From Candidatus Zipacnadia bacterium (GTDB lineage: Bacteria > Armatimonadota > Zipacnadia > Zipacnadales > Zipacnadaceae): 8,362 nucleotides of DNA. The DNA lies in contig JALGTD010000054.1 of assembly GCA_029821515.1 (NCBI GenBank), positions 1 through 8,362 of the forward strand. Direction: 5' to 3'. A program made the position numbers and the translations under genes. This document shows, in pieces, positions 1-6,471 of the stretch (within the stretch, counting starts at the first letter, position 1; every line of letters starts with the position of its first letter). The notes beneath the pieces were generated by a model, which was given only the letters and a program-made list of their open reading frames with translations, was not told the DNA's origin and ran no database searches.

Positions 1-1
1 G

Positions 2-1864
2 CGGATTCCCGCCCTGGGCGACAGGGTCACATTATCCGCGCGGGTGCGGGGCCCGGGAGAGCATCCCGTGGAGGTGCGCTTCATCATCGAGGCGCCCGAT
101 GTGCCCGCGGTCGTCCGGTCAGCCCGCCCCGTTGCACAGCCAGACGCGGAAGCTCAATACCGCGACTACCGGACCAACTGGCAGCCCGAGCAAACGGGCA
201 TTTACACGCTGACGGTGCAGGTTGACCCGCACAACAAGTCAGGCGATCCTCTACCCGATAACAACACGGCGGCGATCACCGTTCCGGTCACCTGGCGAGA
301 ACTGCATGCGGTGACGTGGGCACCCAAGAGGCACTGCCAATGGGTGGGCACAGCGATGCCGGCCGGCACGTCCGGCAAGCCCAACGATCCCTCCGCCGAG
401 GAAGTCGCCTACTGGCACCGCCGTGGCACTAAGGTGCTCGGCTATGCCTACACCATCGAGGGCAACTTTATGAAGCTGTCCGCAGAAGATGCGATCGCCC
501 ACATTGTTAACACCGCCGCCAAGTTCGCCCACCTGGGCTGCGACGGCCTCATCATTGACGAAATAGGCAGCGGCGACACCGCCGAGGGCCACGAATGGAT
601 CCGCCGCTACGGACTCGGCTACGACCAGGTGCACGAGAAGTACCCCCGTCTGCGTGTCTACGAATGGATTGGGGGCGGCCCCGACTACCCCGACCAACTG
701 GATGTAACCCGCCGGAACAATCACGTCCTCATGTCCGAGGACTACCCGGCCATCCACGGCAGGAGCAACCCCTGGGGCTTCGCCCGGCGTCTGGCGAGCC
801 GCGGCCCGCATCTGGCGAGCGTGGACGGCATACACGCCCTGGGTATCGGCGGCGACTGCGGCCGGAGATTCGCACCGGATATCGAGAACAATCTGCGCCT
901 CTGCCGGAAGATCAATCCCGGGCTTCCCGGTATTTGCTACTACGGCGTGGCCCCTCTCGAAGAAGGAGACAGCGGCGAGACCAGTGTGCTGCAGTTATTG
1001 GACCGACTCACCTTCGACTATTTCATCAAGCCGGTCCTGATGATCAGTAAAGATGACATCCGCATGCCGGACGCTTCACCGCGCCCCCACAAGCCGGTTG
1101 CCCTGCAGGTGGACGTACACAACATTGGCGGCGTGCCCGCCACGAACGTAGGCGTCAAGCTCTACGCGCGCGATCTGGACACCGGCAGGCGTCGGCTCCT
1201 GGCCCACATGGTCATCCCCCAGATCGGCAATGGCGCGCACGGAACTGCTCGGATGAGCGCGTCGTGGACGCCGGACCGGGCTGGTAAGTACGCAATCGAC
1301 GTCGAACTGACCCCGGCGCAGGGCTATACGCTGCTGGAGGGCTATGCGCAGCGGCTGGTACCGGTTGGAGCTGCAGCCGGGGAGCTCGCCGAGACAGCGA
1401 CTCCCCCCCAGTCTATTCCAAACGGCGTGGCTGTCACCGACAATGACTTCCTGCTCTCGGACTACTCGCCCCACCGCAACCAGCCGGTCGCTGTCCAACT
1501 GCGCGTGCACAACGTGGGCGAGACACCAGCTAAGAACGTAGGCGTGAAGCTCTACGCGCGCCGGCTCGACACCAACGAGCGCGTGCTGCTCACAAAGGCG
1601 GTCATACCGGAGATCGGCACCGGTTGGCCGACCTTCGATGAGGAGGAGGTGGCGGCCACTGACCACAAGATAATCGCCGGCACCAAGCACCCCATTGCCC
1701 GCTGGAGCACCACCAGCCGAGTCTTCTTCAATCGCGCGCTGCTCGATGCAACCTGGACGCCGTCGCAAGCAGGCTACTACGCTCTGGAGGCCGAAATCCA
1801 GCCATCGCAGGATTACCAAATCGGCGCAGGATTTGCTGCAACGACAATTGCGGTCGCCAACTAG
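2..1864 (+). CDS. CARDB-repeat protein with a central TIM-barrel-like domain (5' end outside the window)
   Basis: The reading frame is open from the first complete codon at base 2. The first residues (RIPALGDRVTLSARV) already read as the middle of a beta-sandwich, so the start lies upstream and the GTG at 44 is probably internal. Counting from base 2 (620 residues visible): about 1-100 is an Ig/CARDB-like domain ending in a typical DNN motif. About 100-345 is a predicted alpha/beta barrel with a strand ending in acidic residues (DGLIIDEIG, Asp186-Glu187), resembling glycoside-hydrolase-like barrels. About 359-455 and 488-620 are two CARDB repeats sharing the block NVGVKLYAR. The last repeat carries an insertion of roughly 30 residues. 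CARDB domains are known in secreted or cell-surface proteins; the signal peptide would be out of view. Inference: an extracellular carbohydrate-related protein, possibly an enzyme. The substrate is unknown and the catalytic role of the DE pair is unproven. Confidence 0.8.
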   Translation, partial: RIPALGDRVTLSARVRGPGEHPVEVRFIIEAPDVPAVVRSARPVAQPDAEAQYRDYRTNWQPEQTGIYTLTVQVDPHNKSGDPLPDNNTAAITVPVTWRELHAVTWAPKRHCQWVGTAMPAGTSGKPNDPSAEEVAYWHRRGTKVLGYAYTIEGNFMKLSAEDAIAHIVNTAAKFAHLGCDGLIIDEIGSGDTAEGHEWIRRYGLGYDQVHEKYPRLRVYEWIGGGPDYPDQLDVTRRNNHVLMSEDYPAIHGRSNPWGFARRLASRGPHLASVDGIHALGIGGDCGRRFAPDIENNLRLCRKINPGLPGICYYGVAPLEEGDSGETSVLQLLDRLTFDYFIKPVLMISKDDIRMPDASPRPHKPVALQVDVHNIGGVPATNVGVKLYARDLDTGRRRLLAHMVIPQIGNGAHGTARMSASWTPDRAGKYAIDVELTPAQGYTLLEGYAQRLVPVGAAAGELAETATPPQSIPNGVAVTDNDFLLSDYSPHRNQPVAVQLRVHNVGETPAKNVGVKLYARRLDTNERVLLTKAVIPEIGTGWPTFDEEEVAATDHKIIAGTKHPIARWSTTSRVFFNRALLDATWTPSQAGYYALEAEIQPSQDYQIGAGFAATTIAVAN

Positions 1865-1926
1865 CGCCCAAGTGCCGCTTTGAGGCTGGCCCAGAATATA
1901 TCCAGGCTCTCGCCGACCCACTGCTC
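1861..1926 (-). pseudogene. Relic of the 3' end of a class III aminotransferase gene
   Basis: Read on the minus strand this stretch gives EQWVGESLDIFWASLKAAL and then a stop. That matches the C-terminus of the intact aminotransferase at 5012-6340 (EQQVGESLGIFEDSLKAAL). By my hand alignment, bases 1877-1926 match 5034-5083 without gaps at 43 of 50 positions. Upstream of it on the minus strand the similarity fades quickly: a VR and possibly a shortened loop can be seen, and no PLP-lysine region is present. Its TAG stop (CTA at 1861-1863) overlaps the TAG of the plus-strand CARDB gene at 1862-1864. It is best read as the remains of a second aminotransferase gene that was convergent with the CARDB gene, or as a fragment left by recombination. 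Confidence 0.75.
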
Positions 1927-2076
1927 ACAGGCTGGGCGAACTCGCCTTCTGTACATTGCGCTTGCAGCGCGGAAGGTCATACATCCTCGCCTGATGAAAC
2001 TCTACGTGGACGTCTTTGGAAAGATCAGCCATAACACGGACCGCATACTAAACTTGGTGAAGGAGCAAAGCAATTG
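1927..2076 (+). other. Mosaic spacer with the possible 3' tail of a lost gene
   Basis: This spacer lies between the aminotransferase relic and the isomerase gene. A plus-strand frame without a recognisable start runs through it and ends in a TGA at 2075-2077, sharing one base with the isomerase ATG. The last 27 codons from the ATG at 1994 read MKLYVDVFGKISHNTDRI and so on. This looks more like the C-terminal helix of a real protein than random translation, and a TGATG overlap is typical of genes within an operon. There is no clear ribosome binding site for the ATG at 1994. I do not recognise the family. It could be a truncated upstream operon gene or chance. Confidence 0.25.
2059..2065 (+). 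promoter_or_regulatory. Ribosome binding site of the isomerase gene
   Basis: GAAGGAG lies 11 nt before the ATG at 2077 and 8 nt before an in-frame TTG at 2074. Spacing slightly favours the TTG. ATG is preferred as the start codon, and MKLGFMTYSL is the usual opening for this family, so the ATG was chosen. The difference is one residue. Confidence 0.6.
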
Positions 2077-2904
2077 ATGAAATTAGGATTCATGACCTAC
2101 TCGCTGTCCAGGTCGCTGGCCGACGGCACACTGTCTATGCCTGCAGCTCTGGCCTTGATGAAAGAGCTCGGCGCCGAGGGGGTGGACTTCAGCGCGCCCC
2201 ACGGGACGGACTACACCAACGCCGATGTCAGGGAGATGGTGCAAGACGCAGGGCTGGTGATCTCCAGCTACATCGGTGGCGCGAACCTCACGATGGATGA
2301 TCCCGCTGAGCGCGCCCACTCCCTCGACGAGATCCGGCGCGTCATAGACAGCGCGGTTGAGGCCGGTACGACAGCCGTGATGGTGACTACCGGCAACTGC
2401 GCCCGGGGACAGGACAGGGCCGAGGGGCGGCGCAACGTAGCTGCGGGGCTGGCAGAGGTGCTCCCATACGCCAAGGATAGGGGCGTGACGTTAAGCACCG
2501 AAGAACTCGGCAGCTCCCTGGCCCCCTACCAGACCTCCGCTGAATGCCTGGAAGTGCTCGAGATGGCTGGCGCGGACCTGATGATGACCTACGACTCCGG
2601 CAACATGGTGCTGGGCGACGAGGATCCGATCTCCTTCCTGGAAGCCGTCAAGAGCCGCGTGGTACACGCCCATGTCAAGGACTGGGAACTCCTGCCGCCG
2701 GAAACCGACATAGGCCTGACCGCACGTTCCGGAAAGAAGTACGTCGGCACAGCGGTGGGCCAGGGGATCCTCGACTATCCTGCCATCATCACAGCCCTCA
2801 AGGCGATGGACTACCAGGGCTTTCTGTCGTTCGAATACGAGGGGAGAACCGACCCCGTCCAGGCGGCAAGAGAGGGGATGGCGTATCTGAGAGACCTGCT
2901 GTAG
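2077..2904 (+). CDS. Sugar phosphate isomerase/epimerase family protein (xylose isomerase-like TIM barrel)
   Basis: The 275-residue protein has the layout of the xylose isomerase-like TIM barrel / AP endonuclease family 2 superfamily (COG1082 type), at its usual length of 250-300 residues. It opens with the first barrel strand (KLGFMTYSL). The probable metal ligands are at strand ends: Glu142 or Glu143 (LSTEELGS), Asp173 (MTYDSGN), His199 (VVHAHVKDW) and Glu253 (LSFEYEG). The Asp-to-His spacing of 26 matches sugar epimerases such as D-tagatose 3-epimerase. Family knowledge: these are cytoplasmic, divalent-metal-dependent enzymes that isomerise or epimerise sugars and inositol derivatives. The exact substrate cannot be told from sequence. 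The gene follows a mosaic spacer, with a good GAAGGAG site, and ends at a GC-rich hairpin, so it may be the last gene of its transcript. Confidence 0.88.
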   Translation: MKLGFMTYSLSRSLADGTLSMPAALALMKELGAEGVDFSAPHGTDYTNADVREMVQDAGLVISSYIGGANLTMDDPAERAHSLDEIRRVIDSAVEAGTTAVMVTTGNCARGQDRAEGRRNVAAGLAEVLPYAKDRGVTLSTEELGSSLAPYQTSAECLEVLEMAGADLMMTYDSGNMVLGDEDPISFLEAVKSRVVHAHVKDWELLPPETDIGLTARSGKKYVGTAVGQGILDYPAIITALKAMDYQGFLSFEYEGRTDPVQAAREGMAYLRDLL

Positions 2905-2924
2905 GGCGGGGGATGTGCCCCGCC
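2905..2924 (+). terminator. GC-rich hairpin directly after the isomerase stop
   Basis: GGCGGGG (2905-2911) and CCCCGCC (2918-2924) form a perfect 7-bp stem with a 6-nt loop, starting at the base after the TAG stop. No T-run follows, so it is not a classic intrinsic terminator. It may weaken read-through, protect the 3' end of the mRNA, or act with Rho. Confidence 0.45.
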
Positions 2925-3219
2925 GACTGCATTATCGCGCCGGTCTGGGCGCTGCCTGCCGCCCGTTGCGTCACCAGCACTGGAGGCACTCCAGCCATAG
3001 CCTCCATGCTTTTGGCTACGTCTGCGCTTCCGGCCATGGCTCCAGGGACCGTGGGACTCATATCGCAAGTGGGACGACTTCTGAGGGCAGGGGGGCTTGC
3101 CAACCTCCCGTTCTCCCAGCCAAGTGATCCGCCTCGGGATGAGTTAGTGCAGCAAACAAAGAGTGGCAAACACAGCCAAAAGGCATATCAGAAATCTCGG
3201 AGTGAGGTGTAATTCACGT
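2925..3219. other. Gene-free spacer between the isomerase and the small membrane protein
   Basis: About 295 bases. Open frames run through part of it on both strands (one plus-strand frame continues out of the isomerase gene from another register). Their composition is Ala/Gly/Pro/Ser-rich, as expected from GC-rich non-coding DNA, and none has a credible start with a ribosome binding site. The last 60 bases become AT-richer and carry the GAGGTG site (3204-3209) of the next gene. I see no convincing -10/-35 pair. Confidence 0.5.
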
Positions 3220-3630
3220 ATGCATAGCAAGCAAGAGTTGGATCCAACCAAACTAGCGGCGATTGTCCTGTTGGCCATTCTTAGCCTGGTCTACGCCGGT
3301 ACGTTCTACAAGGCATATATGGTGGAGCCGGCACAAAGAGCAGCAAAGTTTGCCGCAGGAATGGAGAATATGCGCACGCTTTACCTCAAGGGAAGCATCA
3401 CATTGCCTCCGCCGCAGACAGGTCCGACGAAAGTTGACCAATGGCGGCTGCAGTACTCGATCACGGGAGACGAGGAAGCCCGCGGAAAAGTCTTGAAAAA
3501 CGTGAGAAGCGAGTATCGGCAGGAGCATCGCACGAAGATCGTGATCACCCTGGCCGTTGCCTGTGCCGCCGCGCTCGTAGCCTTGGTGATCGGGCTGTCC
3601 ATGCGCCAACCTGGTATGCCGCCACGCTAA
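3220..3630 (+). CDS. Small membrane protein with two predicted transmembrane helices, family unknown
   Basis: This is a 136-residue protein. The ATG at 3220 was chosen over an in-frame GTG at 3163 because GAGGTG sits 10 nt upstream of it and the residues before it (HIRNLGVRCNS) look untranslated. A hydrophobic helix spans about residues 11-30 (KLAAIVLLAILSLVYAG) and a second about 106-127 (KIVITLAVACAAALVALVIG). Between them is a charged 75-residue segment with a Pro-rich turn (LPPPQTGPTK) and an Arg/Lys/Glu-rich stretch. A short Arg/Pro tail follows. With two helices, both ends probably face the same side of the membrane. I do not recognise the family, and no catalytic motif is visible. It stands alone: 315 bases separate it from the gene before and 293 from the gene after. 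Confidence 0.6.
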   Translation: MHSKQELDPTKLAAIVLLAILSLVYAGTFYKAYMVEPAQRAAKFAAGMENMRTLYLKGSITLPPPQTGPTKVDQWRLQYSITGDEEARGKVLKNVRSEYRQEHRTKIVITLAVACAAALVALVIGLSMRQPGMPPR

Positions 3631-3923
3631 TCCCAATCTCACAGATGGTAGTCGCCAGTATCGTTGGGTGAGCAAGTCAGACAAGCGCCGTATGTTACCT
3701 AATCCCGGATAATATGAACCCCAATAGAACGCCAAACCCACGCTCTCCAGATAAATGGCCAAGCCACAGAGTAATCCTGGCTCACTCGGCGTATGTTGGG
3801 AGTAGCAGCAAATCATGTGGATGATTCAGGAGAAGAGGGAATCAACCCTCAACGTAACGCTATGATCGTCGAAACAGCAAATGTCGGTCAAGTGTATTCA
3901 GACTGAGATCGGGAGGTTGCGCC
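3631..3923. other. Gene-free spacer upstream of the nitrilase gene
   Basis: This stretch is lower in GC than the genes around it. It holds a small hairpin, GAGGG/CCCTC around 3835-3850, and -10-like hexamers (for example near 3705 and 3860) without a matching -35, so no promoter can be assigned with confidence. It ends with the strong GGGAGG ribosome binding site (3911-3916), 7 nt before the nitrilase ATG. Confidence 0.45.
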
Positions 3924-4778
3924 ATGTATAGGACCATCAGTGTAGCTGCCATTTCGCTGAAATTTACGCCCTGGGACAAAGCTGGCAATGCGGACAAAAT
4001 GGAGGCGTTCATTCGTCAAGCAGCCGCGGAGCACCCAGAATTGATCGTCCTGCCCGAAGGCATCTTAGAAGGCTATGCGGTGAACGAGGTAATCGCAGAT
4101 CCGGCAAAGGCCCCCGACTTTATCGAGGTGGCCGAACCCATTGATGGTCCCTACATCACCCGTTTTCAGGCACTGGCGCGCGAGCTAGGCGTCTGCCTGT
4201 GCTTCGGTTTTGCGGAACGTATCGGCGAGGAAGCCTACAATACGGCGATCTTTGTGGACGACAAGGGAAACCTGTGCGGGAAGCACCACAAGACCCGTGA
4301 TGCTGATGCATTCGGCGAAGGCCATGATCCGAGCTGGCATTTTAACCGTCCGGGAAAGAAGATTCGAGCATTCGATACCCCGCTGGGTAGATGTGGCATT
4401 ATGATCTGTGCTGAACGTTGGGAACCGGTCATTGCCCGCTTGCTGGTCGTGGATGGGGCCAAGTTTCTTCTGATCCCGTCCTATGGGGACAAGACCCGTG
4501 CCAACAACGGGGAGGTCCTGGCGCGGGGCCGGGAAAATGGTGTCCCCGTCGTGCAGGCTAATGTGGGCATGAATCTGATAATCAGTAAGGGCGAAATCGT
4601 CGGCTACAAGTGGGGAGCCGACCGCATAACTGTGGCCGAAATCGATATCCCGGTTTTCCCTTCCCGCCAGAGTGTACGTGCGGTGGAACAACACTTTTTA
4701 GCTCAGTCCCCCCTGGCCCATATGAATCCAAGTTTGGAATATCAACAAGCCACGAAGAAACTCCTGCAGCATAGTTGA
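3924..4778 (+). CDS. Carbon-nitrogen hydrolase (nitrilase superfamily amidohydrolase)
   Basis: This 284-residue protein has the full set of nitrilase-superfamily markers at the family's usual length. The catalytic Glu45 is in LIVLPEG, Lys123 in GKHHKT, and the nucleophile Cys162 in GIMICAERW. Glu132 (FGEG) is a likely fourth active-site acid. Family knowledge: these cytosolic enzymes split C-N bonds of amides, carbamoyl-amino acids or nitriles through a thioester on the Cys. Glu, Lys and Cys together support an active enzyme. The C-terminal region after about residue 245 is the usual strand-swapped tail. The start has GGGAGG 7 nt upstream. Substrate is not decidable by eye: an omega-amidase or an N-carbamoyl-amino-acid hydrolase role are both possible. 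The gene is convergent with the aminotransferase gene, so the two are not co-transcribed. Confidence 0.92.
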   Translation: MYRTISVAAISLKFTPWDKAGNADKMEAFIRQAAAEHPELIVLPEGILEGYAVNEVIADPAKAPDFIEVAEPIDGPYITRFQALARELGVCLCFGFAERIGEEAYNTAIFVDDKGNLCGKHHKTRDADAFGEGHDPSWHFNRPGKKIRAFDTPLGRCGIMICAERWEPVIARLLVVDGAKFLLIPSYGDKTRANNGEVLARGRENGVPVVQANVGMNLIISKGEIVGYKWGADRITVAEIDIPVFPSRQSVRAVEQHFLAQSPLAHMNPSLEYQQATKKLLQHS

Positions 4779-5011
4779 TTCCGGATGACAGCAGTCTGAA
4801 GACCATATCGGATAAGTGATACTGGGAATCTCGGTCCTCGGTGTGGTTGTCCCATGGTCATGGTTCAAGGAATGGATAGCCATGTGGGATATTGCCCTGC
4901 TGCGGGAGGGGCCCTTGCCCCACTGGCCTGGACAGAACCGGGGCTGGGCCGAAGTAGGTCTAAGCTTTAAACCACCAAGCCAACTATTTCCGGGCCTCGC
5001 AGCTTACTTCC
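4779..5011. other. Convergent intergenic spacer with a short GC hairpin
   Basis: 233 bases lie between the stops of the nitrilase (+) and aminotransferase (-) genes. GGGGC and GCCCC at 4908-4912 and 4917-4921 form a perfect 5-bp stem with a 4-nt loop. This could serve both directions as a weak terminator, although no T-run flanks it. A plus-strand open frame from a GTG at 4816 runs on into the aminotransferase 3' end and has no ribosome binding site, so I do not call it a gene. Confidence 0.4.
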
Positions 5012-6340
5012 TCACCTATTGTCGGCCAGCGCTGCTTTGAGGCTATCCTCGAATATACCCAGGCTCTCGCCGACCTGCTGCTCAGTGACGACAAGCGGCG
5101 GGGCGACGCGAATCACGTTACCGAACATCCCGATGGGATGGATGCAGGCCAATCCGCGCAGGTAGCACTGATGGACGATCTCCGCCGCCAGCCCAGCAGC
5201 CGGCTGCTTAGAAGCCTCATCCTCGACGATCTCCAGTCCCAAGACCAGTCCCATACCGCGCACATCGCCAAGCTGCTCATATTCTTGCTGCATCTGCTTA
5301 AAGGCCTCCATCATAAGCCGGCCCATACGCGCTGAATTCTCCACCAGGTGCTCACGTTCGATGATCTCAATTGAAGCAAGCGCCGCTACCGCGCTCAGGG
5401 GATTACCTCCGAAGGTCGAACCCATCGAGCTGGGTGGAAGCGCATCCATAACCTCACTTGTGCCAATTACTGCCGAACAGGGCATGCCTGAGGCCAGCCC
5501 CTTGCCCAGCGTTACCAGGTCGGGCTGGATATCCCAGTGCTCCATACAAAACATCTTCCCGGTGCGGCCAAATGAAGACTGTACCTCATCCAATATGAAG
5601 ATAAGTCCTCGTTCCCTGCGCCACTGGTCGAGTCGTTCAAACCAGCCCGGCGGCGGAATGATACTTCCGGCCCCACCCTGATACGGCTCAGTTATCACCG
5701 CGCACAGTTCCCCACAACTCTCCTGAGAGACTACCCAGTCAAGATACTCCAGACACTGAAAGCCGCAGCTTTCCGGACCCTCATAGCCGAATGGGCAACG
5801 GTAGCAGTAAGGGAAGGGTGCATGGATGCAACCAGGCACCAGCGGCCCGTAGCCTTCGTGGACGCCCAGGCTTGCCCCTACCGAAGCCGCTCCCAGCGTC
5901 CGCCCGTGGAACGCCCCATGAAAACCGATGATCTCCCAGCCCTCGTGGGCGCGGCGGGCCATGCGAATAGCTGCTTCGGTAGCATCGCTGCCCGTAGTGA
6001 CAATAAATGTCTTGTCCAGATGCTTGGGGCTGATTTCCACCAGCTTCTCAGCTAGCTCAACGCGAGGGGGGCTGATGAAGTCGTAACAGTTAAACAGCTT
6101 CTCGGCCTGGGCTTTGACCTGCTCCACATAGTAGGGATGGCAGTGCCCGACATTCGCCACCAGTACACCACTGCTCCAGTCCAGGAACTGGTTGCCGTCC
6201 ACATCGGTGATGATACAGCCAATAGCTTTATCCCAGACGAGGGGCTCTTGATAACCTATCGAGCGGGGCTCATATTGCTGGGATTTCGCCAGATAATCAC
6301 GTGCTTTGGGGCCGGGCAGTTCAGTGACAATATTGGGCAT
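5012..6340 (-). CDS. Class III PLP-dependent aminotransferase (4-aminobutyrate/ornithine aminotransferase type)
   Basis: This 442-residue protein is complete and of normal length for class III (fold type I) aminotransferases. In order: a substrate-side N-terminal segment (WDKAIGCIITDVDGN), the phosphate-binding TTGSDATEAA (residues 115-124), FHGAFHGRT, Glu218 (ITEPYQGG), Asp251 (ILDEVQSSFGRTG, contacts the PLP ring nitrogen), the PLP-lysine Lys280 (LVTLGKGLASGMP) and the STFGGNPL loop (308-315). Residues 179-196 carry a CxxC...CxxxC loop (Cys179, Cys182, Cys192, Cys196), which I recall from archaeal-type GabT/ornithine aminotransferase relatives. Family knowledge: it moves an omega-amino group to 2-oxoglutarate or pyruvate in the cytosol. 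The precise donor is not determinable. AGAAGG (6349-6354) lies 8 nt before the ATG. A DUF1284 gene lies upstream on the same strand. A fragment related to its 3' end lies at 1861-1926. Confidence 0.92.
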   Translation of the reverse strand: MPNIVTELPGPKARDYLAKSQQYEPRSIGYQEPLVWDKAIGCIITDVDGNQFLDWSSGVLVANVGHCHPYYVEQVKAQAEKLFNCYDFISPPRVELAEKLVEISPKHLDKTFIVTTGSDATEAAIRMARRAHEGWEIIGFHGAFHGRTLGAASVGASLGVHEGYGPLVPGCIHAPFPYCYRCPFGYEGPESCGFQCLEYLDWVVSQESCGELCAVITEPYQGGAGSIIPPPGWFERLDQWRRERGLIFILDEVQSSFGRTGKMFCMEHWDIQPDLVTLGKGLASGMPCSAVIGTSEVMDALPPSSMGSTFGGNPLSAVAALASIEIIEREHLVENSARMGRLMMEAFKQMQQEYEQLGDVRGMGLVLGLEIVEDEASKQPAAGLAAEIVHQCYLRGLACIHPIGMFGNVIRVAPPLVVTEQQVGESLGIFEDSLKAALADNR

Positions 6341-6402
6341 AGCAGTGACCTTCTTTCTCAGAGACTCTTTCTAACAACTATGTACACACAATCACACTCT
6401 GT

Positions 6403-6419
6403 CTGTTCGCAGAGAACAG
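6403..6419. promoter_or_regulatory. Inverted repeat between the DUF1284 and aminotransferase genes
   Basis: CTGTTC (6403-6408) and GAACAG (6414-6419) are perfect inverted arms around a 5-nt centre. The site lies 63 nt upstream of the aminotransferase ATG. It could be an operator for a dimeric regulator or an RNA hairpin between the two genes. Nearby CTTAA/TTAAG (6422-6437) and GCCC/GGGC (6437-6449) are weaker pairs. No bound protein can be named. Confidence 0.4.
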
Positions 6420-6471
6420 GTCTTAACGGCATTTAAGCCCGACAGGGGCAGCTTGGGCGCGGGCACCCCGG

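Noticed and set aside
251..1921. Long minus-strand open frames (251-835 and 1076-1921) across the CARDB gene
   Set aside because: They lie opposite a well-supported domain protein, their translations are low-complexity and no start has a ribosome binding site. They are by-products of GC-rich codons.
2798..3169. Minus-strand frame over the isomerase 3' end and the spacer
   Set aside because: It is Ala/Ser/Pro-rich without a domain and has no ribosome binding site.
2544..3212. Plus-strand frame overlapping the isomerase and reaching into the spacer, with a stretch (PGTVGLISQVG) faintly like CoA-ligase proteins
   Set aside because: The match is a few residues only, most of the frame overlaps the isomerase gene in another register, and there is no ribosome binding site. 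Chance resemblance is more likely.
3253..3816. Minus-strand frame opposite the small membrane protein
   Set aside because: Its translation is rich in Cys, His and Arg with no pattern, whereas the plus strand gives two clean membrane helices with a ribosome binding site.
4816..5040. Small plus-strand frame between the nitrilase and aminotransferase genes
   Set aside because: GTG start without ribosome binding site, and it runs into the 3' end of the aminotransferase gene.
6403..6419. LexA (SOS) box
   Set aside because: CTG and CAG ends are 11 nt apart instead of 10, and the centre is not the AT-rich E. coli type. The Gram-positive type needs GAAC-N4-GTTC, the opposite order.
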